From contig NZ_JACHZQ010000002.1 of NCBI RefSeq assembly GCF_014193655.1, forward strand, positions 677,827 through 741,826: 64,000 bases of DNA, read 5' to 3'. The position numbers and the translations under genes are program-made. This DNA is from Rhizobium sp. BK313. Its GTDB lineage: Bacteria; Pseudomonadota; Alphaproteobacteria; Rhizobiales; Rhizobiaceae. Position 1 is the first letter of the stretch; each line of letters begins with the position of its first letter. Positions 40,410 to 49,930 of this stretch are shown one piece after another. The notes under the pieces were generated by a model, which worked only from the letters and a program-made list of their open reading frames with translations, did not search any database and had not been told where the DNA came from.

Positions 40410-41370
40410 GGTTCTTCATCACGGCCTTTCGACCACGGTTCAGGATCTCGGACGTCCCGGCTACTTCCATCTTGGAATCCCGGTCGGCGGCGCCATGGAC
40501 CGCTATGCCATGCGGGCGGCTAATCTTCTGGTCGGCAATGATGAAGGCGCTGCCGGGCTTGAGGCCGTCTTCATGGGCCCCAAGCTCGAATTTCTCGACG
40601 ATGCGCTGATCGCCGTGACCGGCGCCGAGATGCCCGTCAGGATTGACGGTGAGCTCCAGCCGGGATGGACGGCGCTGAAAGTCAGAGCGGGTCAGACTGT
40701 CAGTTTCGACTTTCTGAAGTCCGGCGCGCGCATCTGCATCGCTGTGTCGGGCGGCATCGACGTGCCGGAGGCGCTTGGCAGTAGATCGACCTATGTGATT
40801 GGCGCGCTTGGCGGCTACAAGGGCAGAGCAATTGCTGTCGGAGATGAGCTTCCCGTTGGTCCTGGCTCGCTGGCGAGCGACGGAAGATCGGTCGCGGAAG
40901 AACTGCGGCGCAGGCCCGGCATGCCGGCCGAACTGCGGGTGCTGCCGGGGCTCTATTGGGATCGGCTGACCGAGGCGGCCAAGAGCAACTTCTTTGCCGA
41001 CCAGTGGAAGGTGGCGCCCGAAGCCGACCGTATGGGCTATCGCTTCCGTGGCGGCCGCAAGCTTGAATTTGTCGAACGCAAGCAGCCTTTTGGTGCCGGC
41101 TCGGATCCATCGAATATCGTCGACAGCTGCTATCCGTATGGTTCGATCCAGGTGCCGGGCGGAACGGAGCCGATCATCCTGCATCGAGACGCGGTCTCCG
41201 GCGGCGGCTATTTCATGCTCGGAACGGTGATTTCCGCTGACATGGACCTGATCGCGCAATTACAGCCGCACACACAGACACAGTTCTTAGAGGTGACGAT
41301 GGATCAGGCGCTTGCGGCGCGTGCCGATCGCCAAGCGCTCGTCGGGCGCTTGCGCGCCTCTTTATTATGA
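40399..41370 (+). CDS. pxpC: 5-oxoprolinase subunit PxpC (KipA/allophanate hydrolase subunit 2 family)
   Basis: A 323-aa protein with the KipA signatures TTVQDLGRPGYFHLGIPVGGAMD near the N-terminus, ICIAVSGGIDVP in the middle and the C-terminal GGYFMLGTVISADMDLIAQ. ATG 40399 matches the usual start (MAIKVLHHG). Last gene of the operon; it ends 69 bp from the convergent GntR gene. Confidence 0.9.
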   Translation: MAIKVLHHGLSTTVQDLGRPGYFHLGIPVGGAMDRYAMRAANLLVGNDEGAAGLEAVFMGPKLEFLDDALIAVTGAEMPVRIDGELQPGWTALKVRAGQTVSFDFLKSGARICIAVSGGIDVPEALGSRSTYVIGALGGYKGRAIAVGDELPVGPGSLASDGRSVAEELRRRPGMPAELRVLPGLYWDRLTEAAKSNFFADQWKVAPEADRMGYRFRGGRKLEFVERKQPFGAGSDPSNIVDSCYPYGSIQVPGGTEPIILHRDAVSGGGYFMLGTVISADMDLIAQLQPHTQTQFLEVTMDQALAARADRQALVGRLRASLL

Positions 41371-41439
41371 AGGGATATGCAAATGGCGGCCGTTCCCATC
41401 TTCACACGGCGACGGGCAGTTGCGCGGACTGCCGGCCTT

Positions 41440-42450
41440 TCACTCAAGAACGCGCGTGAGATAGGCGGCAGTTGCGCTTGGGCCGGGAATGATCGCGACA
41501 ATCTTCATCTGCGCGATGGTGCGGTCGACGGACGCCTCCAGATGGCTCTCCATCATCGCGGCCGCTGCCGTGACGGCGCCCCGCAACAGGAGTTCCGTTA
41601 TCAGGCGCAGTTCCGTGATGATCGCCGGGTCGCCAGGCAGGCCGAGTTGTCGCAGCAGTCGCTCCGTCGCCGTCACCGGCAGCAGATTGTTGCGGATCGA
41701 TTCCTTCAGCCGGTCATTCGGTGTTGCGAGGATGCAGATATCGATGAAATCTGCGTACACGCCTTCGAGAGCCGAGAGGTGATCGGCAGGCTCCAGCCGC
41801 TCCAGATCGGAGAGGCGCAAAAACAGGTCGTTCAATTGTCCCCGGTCGACCCGATTGGCTCCGGCGACCAGCGCCTGCGGCTCAAGCATCCCGCGCAAGC
41901 CGTAATGATCCTTGATCATTTGCGCGGTCAGGGGACCGGCAATCCAGTGGGACGACTGGTTCTTGCGCACGAGGCCACGCTCGCGCAGGCGGGCAAGCAC
42001 ATCGCGCACGACGGTGCGGCTGACGTTGAAATGGTCGGCAAGCTCGATCTCGATAATGCGATATTGACCGAAGACGACGCAGCCGGCGACATCCGCCTCT
42101 ACAGTGTTGTAGATCCGTTCCCAGGACGCGCGGCTTTGAAGTGCTTCGTCGGCATGGCGGGGAATGGTGAGGCCGAGCGTCTTGATGTCCGTGCGGTTCG
42201 GCTCGATACCCTGGCCCGCGGGACCGACGAGGTAGCCGCGCCCGTTGAAACGATGCACCAGTCCCTCGCTCTCCAGCGTCTGGAGTGCTCGTTGCACGGG
42301 CACGCGCGAAATCTGCAGGATTTCCGCGATCGGACCCTCGAGCAACACCACGCCAGGCGGCAGCGTGTTGTCTCCTATATTGCTGCGCAGGACATCCTCC
42401 GCGATCTCATAGCGCTTCTGCGCATTGGGGCGCGCATGGTTTTCGTTCAT
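41440..42450 (-). CDS. GntR/FCD-family regulator with two winged-helix domains
   Basis: A 336-aa regulator. A first winged helix (about 15-77, with ISRVPVQRALQTLESEGLVH and the wing NGRGYLV) is followed by a second one (about 110-172, with FNVSRTVVRDVLARLRERGLV), then an FCD ligand domain (about 177-320). Ordinary FadR-type GntR proteins have one winged helix and about 230 aa, so the DNA-binding module is doubled. ATG 42450 is chosen; a TTG at 42519 is in the same frame but unsupported. It diverges from the 42991-54859 operon and probably represses it. Confidence 0.85.
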   Translation of the reverse strand: MNENHARPNAQKRYEIAEDVLRSNIGDNTLPPGVVLLEGPIAEILQISRVPVQRALQTLESEGLVHRFNGRGYLVGPAGQGIEPNRTDIKTLGLTIPRHADEALQSRASWERIYNTVEADVAGCVVFGQYRIIEIELADHFNVSRTVVRDVLARLRERGLVRKNQSSHWIAGPLTAQMIKDHYGLRGMLEPQALVAGANRVDRGQLNDLFLRLSDLERLEPADHLSALEGVYADFIDICILATPNDRLKESIRNNLLPVTATERLLRQLGLPGDPAIITELRLITELLLRGAVTAAAAMMESHLEASVDRTIAQMKIVAIIPGPSATAAYLTRVLE

Positions 42451-42530
42451 CTGATGCAATGGACTCACGTCGTTCCGATGTCCCAGTCTTACGCTTTTTA
42501 TAGCACCAACATACTGCAAAGATAAATGAC

Positions 42531-42543
42531 TATTGAATACAAA
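42531..42543. promoter_or_regulatory. Direct repeat copy 1, GntR operator candidate
   Basis: TATTGAATACAAA, identical to the copy at 42772, lies 81 bp before the GntR start. The half sites TTGAAT/ATACAA resemble FadR-type GntR operators. Confidence 0.5.
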
Positions 42544-42771
42544 GTATGTTTTTGAATGTGGTTGTGATGGTGAGCGTTGCCGTGACGGATCCTGGCCGTT
42601 GTAGCCGCTGGTATGCTTAGATCGGACAGTCCTGTCTGGCGAATGACCTTGGATGGCCTTCGCCTGCGGGTTTCCTAGCCGCTATGCGTCACGGTGGTGT
42701 CGGCTCCGGCGCATCCTGTCGTTCGTCTCTCGATAATTATCGCTTGGCCGGACGACTTTTCTGAAAAAGCT

Positions 42772-42784
42772 TATTGAATACAAA
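42772..42784. promoter_or_regulatory. Direct repeat copy 2, GntR operator candidate
   Basis: TATTGAATACAAA, an exact 13-bp repeat of 42531-42543, is 241 bp downstream of it and 207 bp before the importer ATPase start. Confidence 0.5.
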
Positions 42785-42990
42785 AATCATTTATGCAATG
42801 CTTCGGTCATCAAGGCGCTCGTCAGAAGCGTCACAGGTGGAACTCATTGAAACGCCAAGGAACATCGCTTTGACGCGCATAAGATCGTGCGCGAAGGCAG
42901 ACCGACGTCTGGTGACCGGATCGATTTGATTGCGGCATGGCGGCGCTTTGCCAGAAGGATGGTCCTTGCCTTGAAACTGGTGGGAATTCG

Positions 42991-44064
42991 GTGTCGACCG
43001 TTCTTCAGCTCAAGAAAGTCACCAAGTCGTATGGTGGAGCGCCCGCGTTGGACGCGGTGGATTTTTCTCTGCCCGCCAACGCCTATATCGCGCTGCTCGG
43101 GCCAAGTGGTTCGGGTAAGACGACGCTGCTGCGCGTGATAGCGGGCTTCGAGGAGCCGGACTCCGGTTCGATCCTCTTTCATGGCAAGCGCCTTGATGGT
43201 GTCGAGCCGCACGACCGCGGCATCGGCTTCGTCTTTCAGAACTTTGCGTTATTTCCGCATCTGTCCGTCGCCGAAAACGTCGCCTTCGGTTTGCGTAATC
43301 GCAAGGTCGATCCCGTGACCGATGCACGCGTGTTGGCGACACGGGTTCAGGACATGCTGGCGCTGGTCGGCCTCAAGGGTTTTGAGGATCGCGCCGTCAC
43401 CCAGATTTCGGGCGGCCAGCGTCAGCGCGTCGCCTTGGCGCGCACGCTGGTGACCGAGCCGAAGATGGTGCTGCTCGACGAGCCGCTCGGAGCGCTCGAC
43501 GCCAATTTGCGCAGCCGCATGCGCAGCGAACTCAAGGCGATCCGCGAGCGCTGCGGCGTACCCTTCCTGCATGTGACGGGCAGCGAATCCGAGGCCTTGG
43601 CGATGGGGGATCTCGTTCTCGTTCTCGACAGCGGCCGCATCGCGCAAGCCGCTGCCTCCGATGTCGTCTACAACAGCCCGGCTACGGCCGCAGTCGCCCG
43701 CTTTCTCAATTGCTACAATCTGTTTGCCGGTACTGTCGCTGAGGATGCCTTCGTCGGTCCTGCAGGCCGCTTTCCCTTGAATGCGTCGCACCGGAAGGCG
43801 CCGCAGCCGGCCTATGCCATCCGCTACGACCGGGTTTCCATCCGCAATCGCGAGGCCGAGTTGTCCGCGGACGAGGTCCGCATCGAAGGGGACTTCATCG
43901 CCAGCGAATATTCAGGCGCGACGGTCAACTCCTTCTTCGCCCTCGATGGCGGTCATGTCTTCGAGGTCGAGTCCCACCTTAGCCACGCGCGTCCACCGAC
44001 ATTCGTCGAGAAGGACCGCTATGCGCTCGTCTGGAAGAAGGAGGATGCCCTTGTCTTCGGCTGA
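42991..44064 (+). CDS. ABC transporter ATPase with missing switch histidine
   Basis: A 357-aa PotA/MalK-type ATPase. Walker A GPSGSGKTT (37-45), ISGGQ (139-143) and LLDEP Walker B are intact, but the switch loop reads HVTGSESEA, with Gly197 where the family has His (VTHDQEEA). The C-terminus is a TOBE-like domain. GTG 42991 is chosen because it places TVLQLKKVTKSYGG at the N-terminus; the frame is open from 42937. It is the first gene of the operon. Loss of the switch His predicts weak hydrolysis at its site, perhaps compensated by pairing with the second ATPase (48795). Confidence 0.88.
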   Translation: MSTVLQLKKVTKSYGGAPALDAVDFSLPANAYIALLGPSGSGKTTLLRVIAGFEEPDSGSILFHGKRLDGVEPHDRGIGFVFQNFALFPHLSVAENVAFGLRNRKVDPVTDARVLATRVQDMLALVGLKGFEDRAVTQISGGQRQRVALARTLVTEPKMVLLDEPLGALDANLRSRMRSELKAIRERCGVPFLHVTGSESEALAMGDLVLVLDSGRIAQAAASDVVYNSPATAAVARFLNCYNLFAGTVAEDAFVGPAGRFPLNASHRKAPQPAYAIRYDRVSIRNREAELSADEVRIEGDFIASEYSGATVNSFFALDGGHVFEVESHLSHARPPTFVEKDRYALVWKKEDALVFG

Positions 44065-44112
44065 TGCGAACGTCCTGAAACCTTTCCACGGATCCGCCAA
44101 GGAGAGCGAGAG

Positions 44113-45012
44113 ATGACCATGGTTGCGACAAGCGAAGAAGCTGCGCAGGAAAGCGCCACAGGGCGCCGGACATCCAACAACACAGTCTGGTTGCTGGTGC
44201 CGGGCATCATCTGGATGGTCGCCTTTCTCGTCCTCCCGATCCTCATGATGGTCTATGTTTCCTTCTGGACGCAGACGACCTTCAAGATCGAGCCAACGTT
44301 GACGCTGCAGAGCTGGGTCACCTTTCTGACCAGCCCCACCTATCTCGGTGCCCTTTGGACGACGATCCGCATCTGGCTGCTGGTGCTGATATCGACGCTC
44401 GTCGTCGGCTATCCGGCGGGGCTCTTCGTAGGCCTTCTCATCAAGAACAAGACGCTCCAGACCGTGCTTCTCGTCCTCTGCGTTATTCCGTTCTGGACGT
44501 CTTTCCTGATCCGCGTGCTCGCATGGCGGCCGATGCTCGGCACCGAAGGCGCGATCAACATGATCCTGATGAATCTCGGTATCGTGAAGCAGCCGATAGA
44601 GGTGCTCTTGTTTTCGGAGCTGTCGGTGATCATCGGCATGACGCAGATCTATTGCGTCTTCATGGTCGGACCGATCGCCTTCATGATGGGTCGCATCGAT
44701 GCCTCGGTCATCGAGGCCGCACAGGATCTCGGTGCGGGCTTCTGGCGCATCTTCCGCACCATCATCCTGCCGCTTTCCATGCCGGGCGTGGTGGTCGGCG
44801 CGATCTTCGTCTCCGTCATGGTTCTCGGCGAATTCGCCACGTCAGCTGCTCTGTCAGGACGCAAGGTCAATCTGCTCGGCAACATCATCGTCACCCAGGT
44901 TGGGTCGCTGAAATGGGCTTTTGCCGCGGTCGCCGGCGTTGTGCTCACGATCATCATGGGAGCGGTCGTTGCCGCACTGCTCAAGGTCGTCGACCTCAGG
45001 AAGGAGCTTTGA
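44113..45012 (+). CDS. ABC transporter permease (PotB-like)
   Basis: A 299-aa inner-membrane subunit with about six hydrophobic segments and the EAA loop EAAQDLG (201-207). The N-terminal 25 residues are polar before the first membrane span. Followed after 2 bp by its partner. Confidence 0.9.
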   Translation: MTMVATSEEAAQESATGRRTSNNTVWLLVPGIIWMVAFLVLPILMMVYVSFWTQTTFKIEPTLTLQSWVTFLTSPTYLGALWTTIRIWLLVLISTLVVGYPAGLFVGLLIKNKTLQTVLLVLCVIPFWTSFLIRVLAWRPMLGTEGAINMILMNLGIVKQPIEVLLFSELSVIIGMTQIYCVFMVGPIAFMMGRIDASVIEAAQDLGAGFWRIFRTIILPLSMPGVVVGAIFVSVMVLGEFATSAALSGRKVNLLGNIIVTQVGSLKWAFAAVAGVVLTIIMGAVVAALLKVVDLRKEL

Positions 45013-45014
45013 GC

Positions 45015-45860
45015 ATGAATACCGGCGGCATCAAGCTCGGCCTGGGAGTTTACACGGCCCTCTTTCTCGTCTTCCTTTACGGACCGCTTGTGGTTCTGGC
45101 GATCCTGTCATTCCAGACCGGCCCGGAGGGCGGTCCGCAATTCCCAATCATCGAATGGTCCACCTATTGGTATCGCCATCTCTTCGGGTTGACGCCGCCC
45201 TCGCGCATCGCACCCCTGCCGATCGATCAGGCGCTGATCCGTTCGTTATCGCTGGCGCTGATGACCATGATCGTCTCCACCGTGCTCGGCGTGATGTCCG
45301 CCCAGGCCTTCCGCCGCAAATTCCGCGGCTCGGGCGTCGTCTTCTACCTGATCGTTCTGGGCATGATGGTGCCGGGAGTGCTGGTCGGTCTTGGCACGGC
45401 ACTTGTCGCCAATGCCTTCGGGATAGACCGCCACTGGTGGAGCACCGCCTTCGTCCTGCATGTCGTCTATACCTTTCCCTTTGCCTTCCTGGTCATGCTT
45501 GCGATCTTCAACCGGTTCGATCCGAGCATGGAGGAGGCGTCGTGGTCGCTGGGTGTTACGCCTGTCCGCACCTTCCGCAAGGTCACGTTTCCGCTGATCT
45601 TCCCCGGCGTGCTCTCGGCGATGCTCTTCGCCTTCACGCTGTCCTACGATGAATTCTCACGCACTCTGTTTGCTTCCGGTCGCGAGTTGACGCTGCCCTT
45701 GGCGATCTATGGCACCTTCTCCGTCGAGGTCCATCCGAACGTATTTGCCTTCGGTGTCCTGACGACGCTGTTTTCCTTCGCGCTTCTCGGCACCTACGCG
45801 ATCCTCATGGGGATGTCGGTGCGCCGTGCCAAGCGCATCCGCATCCAGGAGGACGCATGA
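45015..45860 (+). CDS. ABC transporter permease (PotC-like)
   Basis: A 281-aa inner-membrane subunit with EAA-type loop EEASWSLGV (173-181). ATG 45015 is preceded by AAGGAG. It overlaps the next gene by 4 bp. Together with 44113 it forms the transmembrane channel. Confidence 0.9.
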   Translation: MNTGGIKLGLGVYTALFLVFLYGPLVVLAILSFQTGPEGGPQFPIIEWSTYWYRHLFGLTPPSRIAPLPIDQALIRSLSLALMTMIVSTVLGVMSAQAFRRKFRGSGVVFYLIVLGMMVPGVLVGLGTALVANAFGIDRHWWSTAFVLHVVYTFPFAFLVMLAIFNRFDPSMEEASWSLGVTPVRTFRKVTFPLIFPGVLSAMLFAFTLSYDEFSRTLFASGRELTLPLAIYGTFSVEVHPNVFAFGVLTTLFSFALLGTYAILMGMSVRRAKRIRIQEDA

Positions 45861-46600
45861 TGGCGCAGACACCCTCAGCAATCGTCACCGGTGCCGGCTC
45901 GGGTATCGGCCGCGCCATCGCCTTTCGCCTCGCGGCCGATGGCTACGCAGTCCTGGTCAACGATCTTTCCGAGGACCGGGCCCAATCCGTGGCATCGGAG
46001 ATCATCAAGGTGGGCGGAGCGGCGACAGCGATCGCCGGCGACGTCGCCCGGCCCGAGGATGTAGCGGCGGTCCATGCTGCCGCCAGGGCCTCGCACGGCG
46101 ACGTCGCGCTTCTCGTCAACAATGCCGGCATTGTGCATCAGGCGGCATTCGAGAACCTCGAAGTTGAGGATTTCGACAGGATGTTCGCCGTGCATGTGCG
46201 GGGAAACTTTCTGATGACCAAGGCGGTCCTGCCGTCGATGCTGGCGCGGGGCGACGGCGTCATTGTCAACATCGCCTCTCAGCTTGGACAGATCGGCGGC
46301 GTCGAACTCGTCCACTATGCCGGCGCCAAGGCCGCGATCATCGGTATGACGAAGTCGCTTGCCCGCGAGGTCTCGAGCCGTGGCGTGCGTGTCAATGCCG
46401 TGGCGCCGGGACCGATCAATACGCCGCTTGTCCAAGGGCTTTCCGAGGAGTGGCGAGAACGCAAGAGACGCGAATTGCCGCTCGGCCGTTTCGGCGAGCC
46501 TGAGGAAGTGGCCGCGACCGTGGCGTTTCTGGCGTCGCCCGCAGCGAGCCTGTTTGTTGGCCAAACGCTCGGACCCAATTCCGGCGACGTGATGCTCTGA
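45857..46600 (+). CDS. Short-chain dehydrogenase/reductase (FabG-like)
   Basis: A 247-aa NAD(P)-dependent oxidoreductase. TGAGSGIG is the cofactor-binding motif (about 11-18), NNAGI follows, and YAGAK is the YxxxK catalytic pair. It sits directly after the permeases, so it likely acts on a product of the imported compound. The exact substrate is unknown. Confidence 0.88.
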   Translation: MMAQTPSAIVTGAGSGIGRAIAFRLAADGYAVLVNDLSEDRAQSVASEIIKVGGAATAIAGDVARPEDVAAVHAAARASHGDVALLVNNAGIVHQAAFENLEVEDFDRMFAVHVRGNFLMTKAVLPSMLARGDGVIVNIASQLGQIGGVELVHYAGAKAAIIGMTKSLAREVSSRGVRVNAVAPGPINTPLVQGLSEEWRERKRRELPLGRFGEPEEVAATVAFLASPAASLFVGQTLGPNSGDVML

Positions 46601-46613
46601 AGGGGAGATGCAG

Positions 46614-47381
46614 ATGGACAGTCTAGGAAAGCGCGTTGTCATCGTCACGGGCGCGGGCATCGGTATCGGGCAAGCGACCGCGAAGGCATTTGCCGCGCTC
46701 GGCGATCATGTCGTCGTCACCGACATTCTTGACACGGAAGGCGAGGGGGTCGTGCGCGACATTCTCGTTGCCGGCGGTTCGGCCGAATTCCGTCTCTACG
46801 ACGTGCGCTCCACGGACGCCGCCAACCGTCTGGTCGCAGATGTGGAGACGCGCTTCGGCAAGATCGACGTCATCGTAGCCAATGCGGGGATCGCCCATCG
46901 AACGCCGCTGGACAAGCTCAGCGACGACAAGTGGGACCTGACCATGGATGTCGACCTCAAGGGCATCTTCAAGCTGGTGCGCGCCGCCGCACCCGGTATG
47001 CGCGCTCGCAAATCGGGAAGCATCATCGCTCTATCCTCGATCATGGGCGTCGCCTACGGATGGGACGAGCATGTCCATTATTCGGCGGCAAAGTCCGGTG
47101 TTGTCGGGCTGGTGCGGGGACTGGCCGTCGAACTGGCGAAGGACGGCATCAGGGTCAATGGCATTGCTCCCGGCTACATCCGCACGGCGCAGCTTCTTTC
47201 GGAAGAGAATTCGCTTGGCCCTGCGGGTGCTGAAAAGGCAGCCGAATTTATTCCGATGGGGCGGCTCGGCGAGCCGGAGGATATCGCCGACGTGATCGCA
47301 TTCCTCGCATCGAAGGGCGCGAGATACATGACCGGCCAGGTTCTGGTCGTGGATGGCGGCCTCCTCGTGGGGCGGTACTGA
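46614..47381 (+). CDS. Short-chain dehydrogenase/reductase
   Basis: A 255-aa SDR with TGAGIGIG (cofactor), NAGI, and YSAAK (catalytic Tyr-Lys). ATG 46614 is used because AGGGGAG lies at good spacing; ATG 46608 would be too close. It is a second, distinct oxidoreductase, suggesting two sequential or opposite redox steps such as an epimerisation through a ketone (inference). Confidence 0.88.
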   Translation: MDSLGKRVVIVTGAGIGIGQATAKAFAALGDHVVVTDILDTEGEGVVRDILVAGGSAEFRLYDVRSTDAANRLVADVETRFGKIDVIVANAGIAHRTPLDKLSDDKWDLTMDVDLKGIFKLVRAAAPGMRARKSGSIIALSSIMGVAYGWDEHVHYSAAKSGVVGLVRGLAVELAKDGIRVNGIAPGYIRTAQLLSEENSLGPAGAEKAAEFIPMGRLGEPEDIADVIAFLASKGARYMTGQVLVVDGGLLVGRY

Positions 47382-47477
47382 TCGCCGGCGCCCGGCAAAG
47401 GCCGGGCTTCGTGCGACAGGGCAATGAAGCATGCCCGCAAAGGGCTCAGGGAACAGCAATCAGCACTGGAGAACACA

Positions 47478-48710
47478 ATGTCCAAAATGGAAATGAACAG
47501 ACGCTCTCTATTGAAACATTCCGCAGGCGTCATGGCGCTCGCGATCGGTGGCGGCACGCCATTCCTGTCGTCGCGGGCAGCTTATGCGCAGGCCTCCGAT
47601 CTCGCCAAGGAGCAGTTGCGCACCATCGGTCTTTCGGTCACCGTCCAGGAGCGAATCCTTGACGATTTCCGCAAGGAAAGCGGCGTCGGACAGACGTCCG
47701 GCACTGCGGCGACTTTCCCGGACGCGCAGACCAAGATCCTCTCCGGCTCCAAGGACTATGATTGCTGGGAGATCATCGGCGAGCGCCTGCCGTCGATCGT
47801 CATGACCAACAATGTCGAGCCAATTCCGGCCGCCTCCTTGAAGAACTGGGCCAACATCCGCGACACCTTCACGACGCCGTCCGACAAGTGGGAGCCGAAG
47901 CAGCAGATCGTCGGGCAAATCTGGGCAGACGATGCCAAAACCGTGCTGAACATGGTTCCCGCAGTCTATAACTACGATTCCATCGGTTATAATCCGGACG
48001 TGCTGTCGGCCGAGGAGGCCAACAGCTGGGCTGCAATCTTTGATCCGAAGTGGAAGGGCAAGTCGGGTCTCAACACCGATCCGCTCATCGCTTTCGGTCA
48101 GGCTATCATGGCGATGAACACGCTCGGGCTTTCGAGCGTCAAGAATCCCGGCAATCCAAGTGCGGCCGAAATCGATGAGGCGGCGAAATTTCTGGTTTCC
48201 AAGAAGAAGGACGGTCAGTTCCGCGCGCTGTGGGGCGATTTCGGCGAGCTGGTCAACCTGATGGCATCGGGCGAAATGGTCGTCTGCGACGCTTGGCAGC
48301 CGGCTGTCATGGCCGTGAAGGCTCAAGGCAAGGCATGCAAATATGCTGTGCCGAAGGAAGGGTATCGCGGCTGGGCGATCGGTCCGTCGATGATTGTCGG
48401 TACGCCCAACAAGGAGGCGGTGATCGCCTATGCCGACTACTGGCTGTCGGGCGAGCCCGGCATCACCGTGTCGGAGCAGGGGTACTACTCGCCGTCGACC
48501 AATATTCAGAAGGTCATGGCACCGGAAAAATACGCTTTCTGGTACGAGGGCAAGCCATGGGTGGGCGCTCCCGAGCGTGGCATCAAGGAAGGCGACCTAC
48601 GCGACGGCGGCTCGCTGGCGGAGCGTGCAAAGAACGTCGCCTACTGGCACCAGTGGCCGGATGAATACGACCATCTCGTCCAGAAGTGGGATGAATTCCT
48701 CAATGCCTGA
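47478..48710 (+). CDS. ABC transporter solute-binding protein, Tat-exported
   Basis: A 410-aa periplasmic binding protein with twin Arg (NRRSLLKHSAG, residues 6-16) and cleavage after AYA-Q. The mature part is of the PotD-like type. It is paralogous to the protein at 52260-53489: both contain PKEGYRGW or PAEGYRAW, a QGYY(S/I)(P/S)T segment and an aromatic-rich C-terminus. GGAGAA precedes ATG 47478. Confidence 0.88.
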   Translation: MSKMEMNRRSLLKHSAGVMALAIGGGTPFLSSRAAYAQASDLAKEQLRTIGLSVTVQERILDDFRKESGVGQTSGTAATFPDAQTKILSGSKDYDCWEIIGERLPSIVMTNNVEPIPAASLKNWANIRDTFTTPSDKWEPKQQIVGQIWADDAKTVLNMVPAVYNYDSIGYNPDVLSAEEANSWAAIFDPKWKGKSGLNTDPLIAFGQAIMAMNTLGLSSVKNPGNPSAAEIDEAAKFLVSKKKDGQFRALWGDFGELVNLMASGEMVVCDAWQPAVMAVKAQGKACKYAVPKEGYRGWAIGPSMIVGTPNKEAVIAYADYWLSGEPGITVSEQGYYSPSTNIQKVMAPEKYAFWYEGKPWVGAPERGIKEGDLRDGGSLAERAKNVAYWHQWPDEYDHLVQKWDEFLNA

Positions 48711-48794
48711 TCGGGCGGTACAGGCTTTAGCCGTCCGTCACATGCCCAGCGGGGAGGCCAATCCAGCCTCTCTGCTCACGCCTGGAGATCCCTC

Positions 48795-49898
48795 ATGATG
48801 TATGACCTGGAACTTATCAATGTCGGCAAGGTCTATGACAATGGCACCCCCGCCGTCATCGACTTCAATCTCGCGATCAAGAAGGGGGAGTTCATCGCCT
48901 TTCTGGGACCGTCTGGCTGCGGCAAGACCACGACGCTTCGTATGATCGCCGGCTTCGAGAGCATTTCTTCCGGCGACATGATGATCAAGGGCGAGCGCAT
49001 AAACGATGTGCAGCCGCAGAAGCGGCCGACATCGATGATCTTCCAGAACTATGCGTTGTTCCCGCATATGACGGTCCGGCGCAATGTCGGATACGGTCTT
49101 GAGGTCAAAGGCGTGGCGCAGGATGAGCGAAACGCGCGGGTCGACCGCATCCTCGCCACCCTCGGACTGGAGGACATTGCCGAGCGCAAGCCGGACAAGC
49201 TTTCCGGCGGCCAGCGTCAGCGCATCGCGCTTGCGCGCGGGCTGGTGGTCGAGCCGGATGTGCTGCTCCTCGACGAACCGCTTGGCGCCCTCGACGCCAA
49301 TCTGCGCAAGGCGATCCAGAACGAGCTCAAGTTGTTGCAAAAGAGGCTTGGCGTGACCTTCGTGTTCGTCACGCATGCCCAATCGGAGGCCTTGGCGCTG
49401 TCCGATCGAATCGTCGTAATGAACCAGGGCAGGGTTGAGCAGATCAGCCCGCCGTATCAGCTCTACACGCGCCCAGACACGCCTTTCGTTGCGCAGTTCA
49501 TCGGCCGCAATACAATCTTCGAAGGCGAAGTGGCTGGCACCCAGGCCGACAACACGCTCGTCTCGACGTCGTTTGGCATGCTGTCGGGCTGCGCAAACGG
49601 CGGTCCTTCCAGCAAGGTCAATATCGTCATTCCTTCGGAAGCGATCGAAATTCACGCGGCCGACGCTTCGGCGCGAGAAAGCCTCGCCGGCACTTTCGGC
49701 GGCAATGTCGTCGGGGCGCGCGTCGATCGCTTCGATGTCGTCGGCCATATCTCGCAGATCGGCGTCAGCCTACCGGATGGTCGCGGGCTGGCATTGGAGG
49801 CGCATATCGACAAATACCGGCCCGGTGCCTTCCCGGTGGGCGCCGAGGTGATGCTCGCCTGGAATCCGGCAGACGCGACCGTCATTCCAGCTCACTGA
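48795..49898 (+). CDS. ABC transporter ATPase, canonical (second of the operon)
   Basis: A 367-aa PotA/MalK-type ATPase with Walker [10 protein letters not shown] (38-46), LSGGQ, LLLDEP and switch His194 (VTHAQSEA), all complete, plus a TOBE-like C-terminal domain. ATG 48795 or 48798 could start. It is 84 bp after the binding-protein gene. Two different ATPases with one permease pair suggests a heterodimeric motor or alternative motors. Confidence 0.9.
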   Translation: MMYDLELINVGKVYDNGTPAVIDFNLAIKKGEFIAFLGPSGCGKTTTLRMIAGFESISSGDMMIKGERINDVQPQKRPTSMIFQNYALFPHMTVRRNVGYGLEVKGVAQDERNARVDRILATLGLEDIAERKPDKLSGGQRQRIALARGLVVEPDVLLLDEPLGALDANLRKAIQNELKLLQKRLGVTFVFVTHAQSEALALSDRIVVMNQGRVEQISPPYQLYTRPDTPFVAQFIGRNTIFEGEVAGTQADNTLVSTSFGMLSGCANGGPSSKVNIVIPSEAIEIHAADASARESLAGTFGGNVVGARVDRFDVVGHISQIGVSLPDGRGLALEAHIDKYRPGAFPVGAEVMLAWNPADATVIPAH

Positions 49899-49930
49899 TA
49901 ATCGAAAACCAGACCGAAGGAGGTAATCCC

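Larger units (their letters stand above)
42451..42990. other. 540-bp divergent control region with direct repeats
   Basis: It separates the GntR gene from the importer operon. It contains two direct copies of TATTGAATACAAA and an 8-bp inverted repeat (AACATACT 42508-42515, AGTATGTT 42543-42550) that spans the first copy. No gene is supported inside. Confidence 0.65.

Noticed and set aside
41377..42525. 382-aa rightward frame opposite the GntR gene
   Set aside because: Mirror of the GntR coding sequence with no known domain; the GntR reading has two winged helices and an FCD domain.
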